Origin: Bacillus sp. M6-12
GTDB taxonomy: Bacteria > Bacillota > Bacilli > Bacillales > DSM-1321
Assembly (NCBI RefSeq): GCF_002860285.1
Contig: NZ_PGVF01000001.1
Coordinates: 186,001 to 250,000 of the forward strand
Length of the DNA stretch: 64,000 nt
Direction of reading: 5' to 3'
Part shown: positions 49,377-58,124 of the stretch, piece after piece
How positions within the stretch are numbered: position 1 is the stretch's first letter
Layout: each line of letters starts with the position of its first letter
Translations under genes and position numbers: made by a program
The notes under the pieces: model-generated
Seen by the model: only the letters and a program-made list of their open reading frames with translations
The model's database searches: none
What the model was told of the DNA's origin: nothing

Positions 49377-50051
49377 CTATACCAATTTTTTATAGCGGAT
49401 TTCAATATTTACAATGTCTTGTCCACAATGACCACATTTCACGTCTCTTGGCAGTTTCTCATAATCCTGTTCATAACCAGAATTACATTTAAAACACGTT
49501 GCGTTATGAATAAGTTTCATTTTGTTTTCGTCTACAGCGTCACGCAAAATTTCATGTACATCCGAAAGCGAAATTTGTTCTTGTACTGGAAGGGGAAGGC
49601 TATCATATAATTCCGAAGGATTAATCACGTCATCTGTTTGGTACTGCTCTATCTTTTGACTTAGAACTTGCTTTACTGAATCACTCGTTAGAGTAGATTC
49701 TCTTTCTTCTTTTGTTTCAGCTACCTCTTCCATAGGTACTTTTGTTTTTTGTTCTTGTCCTTTAAATTCAATCGAATACAAAAGCTCTTCTAATTTCATT
49801 AGATTAACTTTTAGTAAATACGTAATAAATAAGGAAAGGTCATCTTCAAATGACTCAAAAAGTTCCTTTGTTGAACCTTCTACTAACTCATGAAGAGGAA
49901 TCTTTCGGTCATGAATCAAAAGCTCTGCTTTTAATCCAACCCCTTGTTTTTCTTGAATAGCCTTTTGGATAAACTGCAAATCCTGCTCTTGCTCTGTTAA
50001 TTTATGGTAATCGTCTATAAACTCTTCTAATTTTACTCGTTTTTGTTCCAT
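49377..50051 (-). CDS. Unknown protein with C-terminal zinc ribbon
   Basis: A 224-residue protein. The first about 170 residues are helical and acidic (LTEQEQDLQFIQKAIQEKQG). The C-terminus has CFKCN ... CGHCG at about 184-210, a zinc ribbon. It is the first gene of the operon, and a class A type promoter with consensus boxes lies upstream. No recognised function. The adjoining small zinc ribbon protein suggests a shared nucleic-acid theme. Confidence 0.7.
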   Translation of the reverse strand: MEQKRVKLEEFIDDYHKLTEQEQDLQFIQKAIQEKQGVGLKAELLIHDRKIPLHELVEGSTKELFESFEDDLSLFITYLLKVNLMKLEELLYSIEFKGQEQKTKVPMEEVAETKEERESTLTSDSVKQVLSQKIEQYQTDDVINPSELYDSLPLPVQEQISLSDVHEILRDAVDENKMKLIHNATCFKCNSGYEQDYEKLPRDVKCGHCGQDIVNIEIRYKKLV

Positions 50052-50092
50052 TTACATTCATTTCTCCTTTCAAAAACATTGATATATCTACT

Positions 50093-50121
50093 ATTATAAG
50101 GGTTTTATAGACAATGGTCAA
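50093..50121 (-). promoter_or_regulatory. Class A-like promoter, minus strand
   Basis: On the minus strand: TTGACC, 17 bp, TATAAT, with operator GACCATTGTC. Serves the three-gene zinc-ribbon operon. Confidence 0.75.
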
Positions 50122-50226
50122 TGAAACACATGATATTGACTGGAATCTATGGATTTTTAATAGATATCGTGTTATAATGAGGCAGAATGATAAAAAAGAG
50201 CAAGTCTTTATTTTTTTACACAAATA

Positions 50227-50255
50227 TTGACTATAGGCTACAATTTAACATAAAT
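50227..50255 (+). promoter_or_regulatory. Class A-like promoter
   Basis: TTGACT, 17 bp, ATAAAT, with GACTATAGGC. Serves the nuclease-like gene at 50298. Confidence 0.6.
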
Positions 50256-50297
50256 TGACTAAAATCGGAACAACAAATACATCATGGGGGGTTCAGT

Positions 50298-51086
50298 TTG
50301 GAAATTTTTGAGAATCAAATTAATGCTGTCAAGTTTAGGTCTACAAATTATATATGGAATCAATTGAAGCTCAATAGCCCTTGGTCGATTGGTTATGTAT
50401 CGACATTGATTGAAGCAAGGGATTTCATGACAAAAGAAGAGTGGAAGAAACATTATTATCGTTCGGGAGAAGAGCGGTTACGTAAGATTGATGAACTATG
50501 TACGCCTGAACAAAAAGAAGCTCTTCTTGACTTCACGAAAGCTACGCCATCTCTTCCTAAAGAATTAAAAGAGCTAAATTTTTCTTATGGAAGAACAGAG
50601 GAAGAGTTAGAAGAACGTGGCAAATACATGTATGAAAAAATTGTAGAACAAGGAAATAAGCAAAAGGTCACATTAGCCGAATGTGTATATAGCGTAAAAT
50701 TTCGTGTCATGGCAGAAACATGGAACGGAATCGTAGCAAGAGAAAGAAATACGATTAAAACAATTGGTCAATTCTTTCCAACCTTCTCATTTAAGAAAAC
50801 CGAAGGAGAGAGGGACTATCAATATGGAATTGATTATGAATTGTTTGAAGAAGATGAACTGGTTTGTGCAGTTCAAATCAAACCTATGAGCTACAAAAAG
50901 GGATTTTCAAAAGAGATTATCAAGGCAAAAAAAGCCAACGAAGCAAAGAATCAGAAATACAAAGAAGAATATCAGGCAGATGTATTGTACGTTTATTCCA
51001 ATAGCAAAGGTGTCATCACAAATGATGATGTGTTTGCTGAAATTAAACAACGTGCGATGCTTAAATCTGCTTTTGTTCAACAATAG
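50298..51086 (+). CDS. Possible PD-(D/E)XK restriction-type endonuclease
   Basis: A 262-residue protein with TTG start after GGGGGG. The middle YQYGIDYELFEEDELVCAVQIKP has the D ... (Q/E)xK spacing of PD-(D/E)XK nucleases, with Gln replacing Glu. The N-terminal segment (NYIWNQLKLNSPWSIGYVSTL, then EWKKHYYRS) recalls the MjaI restriction endonuclease family; this is from memory and weak. No DNA methyltransferase is adjacent. It may be an orphan restriction or phage nuclease. Confidence 0.55.
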   Translation: MEIFENQINAVKFRSTNYIWNQLKLNSPWSIGYVSTLIEARDFMTKEEWKKHYYRSGEERLRKIDELCTPEQKEALLDFTKATPSLPKELKELNFSYGRTEEELEERGKYMYEKIVEQGNKQKVTLAECVYSVKFRVMAETWNGIVARERNTIKTIGQFFPTFSFKKTEGERDYQYGIDYELFEEDELVCAVQIKPMSYKKGFSKEIIKAKKANEAKNQKYKEEYQADVLYVYSNSKGVITNDDVFAEIKQRAMLKSAFVQQ

Positions 51087-51089
51087 ATA

Positions 51090-51118
51090 TTGACTATAGT
51101 CTTGAACAATCAAAAAAT
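51090..51118 (+). promoter_or_regulatory. Class A promoter
   Basis: TTGACTATAGTC intact (51090-51101). The -10 17 bp on is poor (AAAAAT). Serves the next nuclease-like gene. Confidence 0.6.
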
Positions 51119-51146
51119 TGACCAAAAAACAGGGAGGGGGTAAACG

Positions 51147-51683
51147 ATGAATCACTATACCATGAAGGACAGATTGGAAATTGGTGATGTTGGTATTCAA
51201 TTTATTACTCCTTGGTTGGAAAGAAAACCTGAAACCGTAGCGGTAACAAATGTGGAAAATGATAAACGCTATCGAAAGTTAGATATTGACCTTATTTGGA
51301 TGTATTTAATGAATAATGAAACGAAGATAGTCACGATAGAAGTAAAGACAGACAGCTATTCAACGACTGGAAATTACTTCTTTGAAACAGTGTCCAATCA
51401 AGGAAAGGACACTCCTGGTTGTTTTCTATATAGTGAAGCCGATTTTTGGTTCTATTTTTTCAAAGATACAAGAGAGTTAAATATCATTCCTTTGCAACGT
51501 GCTCGTCAATGGTTTTTAGAAAATGATAAAAAATATGATTTTAGAGAAATCGAGTTAAAAACAGACGTAGGTGTTGATGGATATAAAACCAAAGGGAAAC
51601 TGGTTTCTAAAAAATTATTAAGTGAACAAGTGTTAGGGATAAAAACAATTATCTTACCTGATTACTTTCAAATAGCAGGATAA
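51147..51683 (+). CDS. PD-(D/E)XK nuclease-like protein
   Basis: A 178-residue protein. KLDIDLIWMYLMNNETKIVT followed by IEVKTD has the D ... ExK catalytic pattern of PD-(D/E)XK nucleases, and TGNYFFETVSN with DTPGCFLYSEADFWFYFF forms the rest of the core. Family members include phage endonucleases and Holliday-junction-like enzymes. Class A promoter and GGGAGGGGG before the ATG. The following gene starts 17 bp on, suggesting a two-gene unit with the deoxyribosyltransferase-like protein. Confidence 0.7.
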   Translation: MNHYTMKDRLEIGDVGIQFITPWLERKPETVAVTNVENDKRYRKLDIDLIWMYLMNNETKIVTIEVKTDSYSTTGNYFFETVSNQGKDTPGCFLYSEADFWFYFFKDTRELNIIPLQRARQWFLENDKKYDFREIELKTDVGVDGYKTKGKLVSKKLLSEQVLGIKTIILPDYFQIAG

Positions 51684-51699
51684 AGAGAGGAGAAAACAG

Positions 51700-52305
51700 A
51701 TGCCAATTTATGATACAAAACGATTATTTCATTTTCAAAAAGCAATGGTGGACTTTTTAGAACGCCATAACGTAGAGGGGATTCTAACAGAGTTTGATTT
51801 CAAACATGAGGCTAAAGTATATCTTGGCAGTGGTCAAATGTTTAATGAATTTGGAAGACTTGGATTAGAGCTTTTAGCGGATATTTGCGAAGCCATTCAT
51901 TTAGATTATTACCTTCCACAGCACAATACGTCTATCAATGACAAAGGGGCAGACACAATCATTACGAACAAACTGATTTTTGATGCAGACAATGATGAAT
52001 TAGCCACTTGTCATATGATGTTTTCTCATTTTACGATTCCAGAGGATAGTGGATTGAGTGCAGAGTGTGGTCGATTTGCCTACATGAAAAAAGTGAATCC
52101 AGACCAATATTATGCGAACGTAGCCATCTTAGATGATATTCGTTCTTTGACAGAGCCAAACCCTAATCAAAAGGGTGTTGAGAACCAAACAATTTACATG
52201 AACTCTTATACTGCTGGTGCTCCTGATTATTTTGGAGAAACACTCTATGACTGTTTTAAATATATGTACGAACAATACCAAATCCATAAAAATAACAATA
52301 AATAA
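51700..52305 (+). CDS. Nucleoside 2-deoxyribosyltransferase-like protein
   Basis: A 201-residue protein. KVYLGSGQMFNEFGRLGLEL, YYLPQHN, and EDSGLSAECGRFAY (nucleophile Glu122, preceded by E115-D116-S117) match the nucleoside 2-deoxyribosyltransferase family, which swaps bases between deoxynucleosides. The fold also occurs in related 2'-deoxynucleoside hydrolases. With the deoxynucleoside kinase further on, it could serve nucleotide salvage or base modification. GAGAGGAGAAAAC precedes the ATG. Confidence 0.8.
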   Translation: MPIYDTKRLFHFQKAMVDFLERHNVEGILTEFDFKHEAKVYLGSGQMFNEFGRLGLELLADICEAIHLDYYLPQHNTSINDKGADTIITNKLIFDADNDELATCHMMFSHFTIPEDSGLSAECGRFAYMKKVNPDQYYANVAILDDIRSLTEPNPNQKGVENQTIYMNSYTAGAPDYFGETLYDCFKYMYEQYQIHKNNNK

Positions 52306-52307
52306 TT

Positions 52308-52345
52308 GTTAAAAGTTGGGGAGTGCTATCCCCCAAACTTTGGTT
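52308..52345 (+). terminator. GC-rich hairpin after the deoxyribosyltransferase gene
   Basis: AAAGTTGGGG-loop-CCCCCAAACTTT, without a T run, so it is a weak terminator or an RNA hairpin. Confidence 0.5.
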
Positions 52346-52371
52346 ATGAAACCCTGTTGTAAAATCTAAAA

Positions 52372-52395
52372 TAAAATAGTTTTATATACAATAGG
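52372..52395 (+). promoter_or_regulatory. Class C-like element
   Basis: TAAAAT, then AGTTTTATATACAATAGGGTTTA. Weak member of the class C family before the kinase gene. Confidence 0.4.
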
Positions 52396-52516
52396 GTTTA
52401 GATTTTGTCTAATAGCTTAGAAAGAGGTAGAAAATTTTACAGTGAGAAGGTGAGCTAAGTTGTTTTATTATGAAAATTTAAAAGGACTAAATAATTCAAA
52501 AGGAGATGTATGGGAT

Positions 52517-53140
52517 ATGATTACAATTGATGGCGTTGTTGGTGTAGGGAAATCTACACTAATGGATATTTTTACAAAGGAAAAAGGGTATGTGGCATTT
52601 GAAGAACCTGTTGTAAACAACCCTATTTTAGATAAGTTTTATTATGATAGAGAAAGATATTCTTTCCCTCTTCAAATTTTCTTCTTAAATGAGCGTTTTA
52701 AGCATATTAAAAAAGCAAGTCAACAAGGAAAAGCAGTTTTGGACCGCTCGATATATGGCGATTTGATTTTTGCAAAAATGCTCAGAGATAATGGGGAAAT
52801 GTCAGAAGAAGAATTTAATATTTATTTAGACTTGTTCCATAATATGATTCAACATTGTAAAGCTCCTGCTTTAATGATTTATCTGGAAGTGTCTCCAGAA
52901 GAAGCAATGAGACGTATTGCAAAACGTGGTCGTGATTATGAACAAGTGGTAGAGGCAGAATATTGGATTAATCTAAATAAAGAATATCGTGAATACTTCT
53001 CTCAATATAACTTCTCACCAGTTCTTACAATCAATGTTGACAATCTTGATTTTGAGAACAATCCAGAAGATAAAGCGTTTGTCATGAATCAGATTAACGC
53101 AAAACTTCTTGAGTTAGGAATTGAAGAAGCAATCGCTTAA
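52517..53140 (+). CDS. Deoxynucleoside kinase (dAK/dCK family)
   Basis: A 207-residue enzyme. P-loop GVVGVGKST (residues 6-14), EEP (the base-binding Glu motif), LDRSIYGD and RIAKRGRDYE match Firmicutes deoxyadenosine/deoxycytidine/deoxyguanosine kinases, which phosphorylate deoxynucleosides in the cytoplasm. The start is placed at MITIDGVVG after AAAAGGAG; the upstream TTG frame adds 19 residues and cannot be excluded. Lies just before the ADP-ribosylglycohydrolase gene. Confidence 0.85.
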   Translation: MITIDGVVGVGKSTLMDIFTKEKGYVAFEEPVVNNPILDKFYYDRERYSFPLQIFFLNERFKHIKKASQQGKAVLDRSIYGDLIFAKMLRDNGEMSEEEFNIYLDLFHNMIQHCKAPALMIYLEVSPEEAMRRIAKRGRDYEQVVEAEYWINLNKEYREYFSQYNFSPVLTINVDNLDFENNPEDKAFVMNQINAKLLELGIEEAIA

Positions 53141-53165
53141 ACCACCTTATAGGTGGTTTTCTTTT
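53141..53165 (+). terminator. Rho-independent terminator
   Basis: ACCACCT-TAT-AGGTGGT with T-rich tail. Confidence 0.85.
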
Positions 53166-53193
53166 ACATAAATAGATAAAGGAGGAATGAAAG

Positions 53194-54009
53194 TTGATAG
53201 GAGCTATCGCAGGAGACATTTTAGGTTCAACTTATGAAATATTAAATACAAAAAGAAAAGATTTTACCTTATTTAGACCTTTAAGCAGATATACAGATGA
53301 TACGGTATTAACAATTGCAACTGCAGATTGTATTCTTCATGACGGTAATTTTATGGAGTATTATCGGAAATATTGTATTTCTAATCAAATGAGGGGGTAT
53401 GGTTCTAAATTTTATCTATGGGCGTTATTTAATGGAAAAGAACCTTATAACAGCATGGGAAATGGAAGTGCTATGAGGGTTAGTCCAATAGGATATATAG
53501 CAAAGAGTGTAGATGAAGTCCTTTATTTTGCAGAAAAATCCGCATCTGCTACACACAATCATCCAGAAGGGATAAAGGGTGCTCAAGCGGTTGCTCTTGC
53601 TATTTATTTGGCTAAACAAAACTCTTCAAAAGAAGAAATAAAGTATTTTATAGAAAGTAAACTTGGATATGATTTATCCATGTCTTATGATGACCTAAAG
53701 AAAAGTTATAAAGGGGGAGGAACATGTCCTTTAACTGTTCCACAAGCCATTATCTGTTTTTTAGATTCAACTGATTTTGAAGATTCGATAAGAAATGCAA
53801 TTGCTCTTGGAGGAGATAGTGATACACTTGCTTGTATTACAGGAAGTATAGCAGAAGCCTATTATAAAAAAATTCCAGCAGAAATTATCGAAAAAACCAT
53901 CAATAAATTGCCAACTAAATTTATTGCCACTATCCATGAGTTTAGCGAAAAGTATATCCCTGAACAAATCTATCACAATTATGAACAAGCAATAAAAAAA
54001 AGAGGATAA
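53194..54009 (+). CDS. ADP-ribosylglycohydrolase (ARH family)
   Basis: A 271-residue protein with the full motif set: YTDDT (33-37), GNGSAMR (89-95), ATHNHPEG (119-126) and GGDSDT (206-211). The Asp residues bind two Mg2+ ions. ARH enzymes hydrolyse ADP-ribose from proteins or small ADP-ribosylated molecules. Its presence with the PARP and two ART-fold proteins makes a reversible ADP-ribosylation system plausible. TTG start after AAAGGAGGAATGAAAG. Converges on RNase H with a shared terminator. Confidence 0.9.
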   Translation: MIGAIAGDILGSTYEILNTKRKDFTLFRPLSRYTDDTVLTIATADCILHDGNFMEYYRKYCISNQMRGYGSKFYLWALFNGKEPYNSMGNGSAMRVSPIGYIAKSVDEVLYFAEKSASATHNHPEGIKGAQAVALAIYLAKQNSSKEEIKYFIESKLGYDLSMSYDDLKKSYKGGGTCPLTVPQAIICFLDSTDFEDSIRNAIALGGDSDTLACITGSIAEAYYKKIPAEIIEKTINKLPTKFIATIHEFSEKYIPEQIYHNYEQAIKKRG

Positions 54010-54026
54010 AACATCCTCTCTTTTTG
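53997..54026. terminator. Bidirectional terminator
   Basis: AAAGAGGAT-AAAAC-ATCCTCT with T5 and A-rich flank. Confidence 0.9.
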
Positions 54027-54028
54027 TA

Positions 54029-54745
54029 TTATTCTGCAGGAACTCCGTATTTCTCTGCAAATTTGTAAAACTTATTATCAGGTGTAATGCCTAATGCTAA
54101 TTTCGCATATCCATCAGCCAATTCGTTAAAGTCATCTCCTGTATGAGCATCGACTTTACAGAAAATAATTTCGATATCAGGATTTGCACCAAAGAACTTT
54201 TGCATCCACTGATAATAGTCTTCGGAGAACTTATTATCACGTTTCCAGTAACCAGTAGCGTGTAAAGCAACGCCTTTGTAGTCAAAGAAAAGAACCAATT
54301 TCTTAAAACCATGTTTTTTAGCAAACAACATAGCGGTCATTGAACCAAGAAGTTCTCCACCAATTTGTTGCATGGAAATGGCTTCCTGGTTTTTCCCAAC
54401 GCCTCTGTCAGTGTGAATGACCTTGTTATCTTGCACACATACTAAGCCAAAAGAATAATTGAAAATATCTTTACTGTAACTACCATCCACATAGACGTGA
54501 AGACAGTCTTGCGGATATGTTCCTTCACTTTTACGTAAGAATGGTTCGTCTGCTCCAAGGAACTCTTCAGCTTCCTCTTTTGTAACAAACCCTTTGTATT
54601 CAGGAGTAACACCATGTTTTTTGTCATTAATCCCTTGAACAAGTGGGGATGCTTCAGCCCAAGAAGTTAAAATCAGATTTTCAACTACCTCATTTGTTTG
54701 CGTGTTAAATCCTTTTTTAATTGCATAGAAGTTTTTCTTTGCCAT
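54029..54745 (-). CDS. RNase H type 1 with N-terminal hybrid-binding domain
   Basis: A 238-residue protein. Residues about 5-65 (FYAIKKGFNTQTNEVVENLI) form the hybrid-binding domain that recognises RNA-DNA hybrids in many RNases HI. The catalytic domain has VDGSY (Asp87), GGELLGS (Glu131), FFDYKG (Asp155) and ELADGYAK (Asp211). It cuts RNA in RNA-DNA hybrids, removing primers and R-loops. Eukaryote-like domain order, known in some bacteria and phages. Class C promoter. Confidence 0.9.
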   Translation of the reverse strand: MAKKNFYAIKKGFNTQTNEVVENLILTSWAEASPLVQGINDKKHGVTPEYKGFVTKEEAEEFLGADEPFLRKSEGTYPQDCLHVYVDGSYSKDIFNYSFGLVCVQDNKVIHTDRGVGKNQEAISMQQIGGELLGSMTAMLFAKKHGFKKLVLFFDYKGVALHATGYWKRDNKFSEDYYQWMQKFFGANPDIEIIFCKVDAHTGDDFNELADGYAKLALGITPDNKFYKFAEKYGVPAE

Positions 54746-54785
54746 ACCAATTTCTCTCCTTTTTATTTAACTATTTAGTAAAATT

Positions 54786-54812
54786 CCTGTTTTCTATGTT
54801 TGTTTTATCATA
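54786..54812 (-). promoter_or_regulatory. Class C promoter (RNase H), minus strand
   Basis: On the minus strand: TATGAT, then AAACATAGAAAACAGGAATTTT. CAGG core intact. Confidence 0.6.
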
Positions 54813-54909
54813 CTAATTCAAAATCTAATTTATAAGTTCCATAATTATAGTACAGGAAAATAGAAAAAACGTAAAGAACTATCGCCTATAAAAATGGTCT
54901 AAATTATTA

Positions 54910-54939
54910 TTGACTATAGTATTTGAAAGATGGTACTCT
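54910..54939 (+). promoter_or_regulatory. Class A promoter (second chemoreceptor)
   Basis: TTGACT, 18 bp, TACTCT, with left half GACTATAG kept. The apparent ORF start TTG is this -35 box. Confidence 0.6.
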
Positions 54940-54978
54940 AAGAGTGTAAACGAATTCATAGAAACAGAGGAGATAGAC

Positions 54979-57000
54979 ATGTCGATTAAGAAAAAGTTGC
55001 CTATTTTTATTAGCGGTTTAGTAACAGCTTCCCTTCTCACAACAGGAATAATTTCCTATCACGCAAGTTCTAAAGCACTTCTTGAAAGTGCAGAACAAGA
55101 ATTACATACTAATGCGGAACGAACCGCCAATTTAATTGATTCCCTTCAAAATGGTGAATTGATGATGGGTTCGATTATGGCAAATAACAAACGTGTGAAG
55201 GATTTCGTATCATTCAATAATAGCGGAAACGAAAAGGAAGCACTTTCTTTAGAATCAGCAGTAGATAAGTTTTTAAAAGACAGTTATGAAAACACCACAA
55301 ATCATGCACACCTTTTTGTCTTAGATAAGAAGGGGAAAGACATTGCGGATAGCGACTCTGAACTGGAAAAACAAACAAATACGTATGCAGACAGAGATTA
55401 CTTTAAAGGAGCAATGGCAGGGAAAGTGACCATTGGTAAAATGGTTGTCTCTAAAACAAGCGGTAAACCAGTTATCGTGATTGGAACACCTATTAAAGAC
55501 GATAAAGGGCAAGTGCAAGGTGTGTTAGCCAACTCCATTAATGCTGAATTTTTTACAAGTAATTTAGAAGGAATAAAATTAGGGGAAAAAGGAAGCGTTA
55601 CGATTCGGGATACTGATGGAATGCTTATTTCACACCCTGATAAATCATTGATAGGAAAACCAGGAACAAGACCAGAATTAAATGATTTCGCTAAATCTGT
55701 TCCATTAAGCGATAACAAAGTGAATGTGAAAATGAAACAATTGGGTTCAGGAAATGAGAAAACCATTGTTATGATGGCGAATATCCCTGGAACAAATTGG
55801 GTAGTAGGATTTGAAAAAAACTTTTCAGAAATTCAAGCACCATCTAAACATATATTGATGAATACCATTTTGATTGCTGTCATTGGTATTATTGTTTCAA
55901 CTTTGTTGGGTTTGTATTTCTCAAGAATGATAACTGTCCCTCTTTCACGTTTAATGAACCGTATGAAAGAAATGTCAGAAGGAAACTTGAATGTGAAAAT
56001 GGATGAAACGTATAAAGATGAATTCAAATCATTAGCAGAAAGTTTTACAACAATGGCAGAAAAAATGAAGTATGTCATTGGTGATATTAATAGTTCTGTA
56101 AAGATTCTAAGTCAAAGCACTACTGAATTAGACCAATCTTCTAAAAATACTACAGAATCTATTGAAGAATTGAGTGCGACAACACAAGAAATATCAATCG
56201 CAATGGAGTCACAGGCACAAGATACAGAAGCTGTTGCTAATCAAATAACTGGATTGGGTTTTCAAATTAATGAAGCAAATGAACATGCAGAACATGTACA
56301 GCAACAGGCGAACCAATTAACGAACGTGTTCAAAGAAAAAATCAGTGTAGTAAACAATCTAATGGATATTAACGAAAAAAATGAAATGGAAGTAGGAAAA
56401 GTATCCAAGTCTACTCAATTATTAGAAGAAAGCTCCTCTAATATTGGTAATATTACGAAAGTGATTCAAGGAATTGCAGAACAAACAAATCTATTAGCGT
56501 TAAACGCCAGCATAGAGGCCGCACGAGCGGGTGAGGCAGGAAGAGGTTTTTCTGTCGTGGCTGAAGAAATTCGTAAATTAGCAGAACAGTCTTCCAATTC
56601 TGTTCGTCAAATTGATATGATAATCAAGGAAACACAAAGATTCACAGTTGAAAACTCTGAAAGTGTAAAAGCTATTCAAACCGTATCAAAAGAACAAAAT
56701 CAATATATTTTAGAAACAAAAGACTTGTTTGAATTAGTGATTGGTCAGGTTTCCGAAATGACCAACTTGGTTCAGGATGTAACAAATAAACTAAAGGATA
56801 TGAATGTCCGTAAAGATGAAGTCATTGCTTTCATCCAAAATGTTTCGGCATCTGGTGAAGAGGTTTCGGCTTCAGTTGAGGAAGTAAGTGCAACGAGCGA
56901 AGAACAATCAGCTATGGTTCAACAATTAGGTGGTATGATTGAAACCATCGATGAACTATCCAAAAAATTAGAAGAATCAGCTTCGATTTTCAAGCTATAA
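54979..57000 (+). CDS. Methyl-accepting chemotaxis protein with dCache-type sensor
   Basis: A 673-residue chemoreceptor. ATG after GAGGAG, the longer frame starts inside the promoter and is rejected. Membrane helices at about 7-26 and 293-315 flank an extracellular double Cache domain ([20 protein letters not shown]). HAMP follows, then the signalling helices with tip at about 495-540 ([40 protein letters not shown]). dCache receptors often sense amino acids or small organics, but the ligand is unknown. Class A promoter. Confidence 0.95.
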   Translation: MSIKKKLPIFISGLVTASLLTTGIISYHASSKALLESAEQELHTNAERTANLIDSLQNGELMMGSIMANNKRVKDFVSFNNSGNEKEALSLESAVDKFLKDSYENTTNHAHLFVLDKKGKDIADSDSELEKQTNTYADRDYFKGAMAGKVTIGKMVVSKTSGKPVIVIGTPIKDDKGQVQGVLANSINAEFFTSNLEGIKLGEKGSVTIRDTDGMLISHPDKSLIGKPGTRPELNDFAKSVPLSDNKVNVKMKQLGSGNEKTIVMMANIPGTNWVVGFEKNFSEIQAPSKHILMNTILIAVIGIIVSTLLGLYFSRMITVPLSRLMNRMKEMSEGNLNVKMDETYKDEFKSLAESFTTMAEKMKYVIGDINSSVKILSQSTTELDQSSKNTTESIEELSATTQEISIAMESQAQDTEAVANQITGLGFQINEANEHAEHVQQQANQLTNVFKEKISVVNNLMDINEKNEMEVGKVSKSTQLLEESSSNIGNITKVIQGIAEQTNLLALNASIEAARAGEAGRGFSVVAEEIRKLAEQSSNSVRQIDMIIKETQRFTVENSESVKAIQTVSKEQNQYILETKDLFELVIGQVSEMTNLVQDVTNKLKDMNVRKDEVIAFIQNVSASGEEVSASVEEVSATSEEQSAMVQQLGGMIETIDELSKKLEESASIFKL

Positions 57001-57028
57001 AGAGAGAGGTAACTCTCTCTTTTTTTTG
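57000..57028 (+). terminator. Rho-independent terminator
   Basis: AGAGAGAGGTAACTCTCTCTTTTTTT. Confidence 0.9.
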
Positions 57029-57076
57029 TTTAAAAAGTCATAAAAATAAGAAATGAAAGCAATAAAAAATAACTCA

Positions 57077-57106
57077 TTGACTATAGTCATAAGTAAATGG
57101 TACTAT
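57077..57106 (+). promoter_or_regulatory. Class A promoter
   Basis: TTGACT, 18 bp, TACTAT with intact GACTATAGTC (57079-57088), TTGACTATAGTCAT. Confidence 0.7.
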
Positions 57107-57144
57107 AAAGTTAATAGATAGTGGAAACGAAAGGGAAAGACAAC

Positions 57145-57693
57145 ATGGAAAAAAACAAGATAAAGCACACAAAACCAGAAGTCGATATTAAAATACCTTT
57201 GATTTTTTCATTTATTCTCATGACAATGGGAATGGTTATTGGATTAAGTTCAGATAAGTATAGTTATTGGGGGATACAAGAGAAAATTGTAGCTTCAGAA
57301 CAAGTCGGGTTATTGGGATTAATGAGTTATCATACTTCATTATTTGTGATGATAATGGTATTTATCAAATTTGGACATAGCAAAATAATACATTGGCTAT
57401 CTTTGATAGTCGTGTTTGGCACTTTAGGCTTTTTTGTTTTTAATAGTGGTTCATGTCTAACAGAAAAAGGTCTTTATGAAAAAGAATTTAGCAAAACCAT
57501 TTATTATTCGTTTGAAGAAATTGAAACTTATGAGATTAAAAAACATGAAAGCATAAATGATGATAAAACCTATCAGTATAATCTCTATTTAAAAAATGGA
57601 GAAAAATATACCTTTAATAAGAAAGACCTTGATGGAGATTTGTTATTAAGAATCAATGAATCTATCATGTTGGCGAAAGGACAAACCGAATGA
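57145..57693 (+). CDS. Membrane protein with three helices and a cytoplasmic PH-like end
   Basis: A 182-residue protein. The ATG follows AAAGGGAAAGAC; the longer GTG frame precedes that site. Three membrane helices (IPLIFSFILMTMGMVIGL, SLFVMIMVFIKFG, SLIVVFGTLGFFVFN), then a soluble C-terminal part (YYSFEEIETYEIKKHESIND) typical of small PH-like membrane proteins. Unknown function. Class A promoter. Overlaps the next gene by 4 bases. Confidence 0.75.
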   Translation: MEKNKIKHTKPEVDIKIPLIFSFILMTMGMVIGLSSDKYSYWGIQEKIVASEQVGLLGLMSYHTSLFVMIMVFIKFGHSKIIHWLSLIVVFGTLGFFVFNSGSCLTEKGLYEKEFSKTIYYSFEEIETYEIKKHESINDDKTYQYNLYLKNGEKYTFNKKDLDGDLLLRINESIMLAKGQTE

Positions 57694-57929
57694 ACAAAAC
57701 CTCAAACATTACTCTTCCTTTGATACTCATTTATCTATACATTCCTTTTTTGCTATTCGCTCAACAAACAGGGAAAGGATTTAATGGTGTCTCTATTGTG
57801 GTATTGTATCCAATTTTTATTGCATTTACCATTTTTGGATTGGTCTGGTTTGAAAAGAAACCACGTTGGTTCAATGGAATGTGCATGGTCTTTTTCCTGC
57901 TTCTGGTATCTGCACCGTTGGTCGTATAA
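57690..57929 (+). CDS. Small membrane protein
   Basis: A 79-residue hydrophobic protein with two or three membrane helices. Its ATGA start overlaps the previous gene, so translation is probably coupled. No family recognised. A terminator follows. Confidence 0.7.
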   Translation: MNKTSNITLPLILIYLYIPFLLFAQQTGKGFNGVSIVVLYPIFIAFTIFGLVWFEKKPRWFNGMCMVFFLLLVSAPLVV

Positions 57930-57938
57930 AAGGAAAGA

Positions 57939-57970
57939 AAGGCATAGGAATTTACCCTATGCTTTTTTTT
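57939..57970 (+). terminator. Rho-independent terminator
   Basis: GGCATAGG-AATTTA-CCCTATGC with T8. Confidence 0.9.
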
Positions 57971-58124
57971 GCCTTTTAAATCGAGTTTTAAATCAAACAA
58001 TATCAAACAGAATTAATATTCTAAAATAATATCTTGGAAAGTATAATACTATTATATGGATAGTGGCAAACACGAAAGAATCAAAGGCAAACAAGAAGAA
58101 ATGTAAAAGGAGGAACCTATATAT

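Noticed and set aside
54910-54978. Longer start for the second chemoreceptor (TTG in the promoter)
   Set aside because: The TTG is the -35 box TTGACT of the class A promoter, and the GAGGAG site lies before the later ATG.
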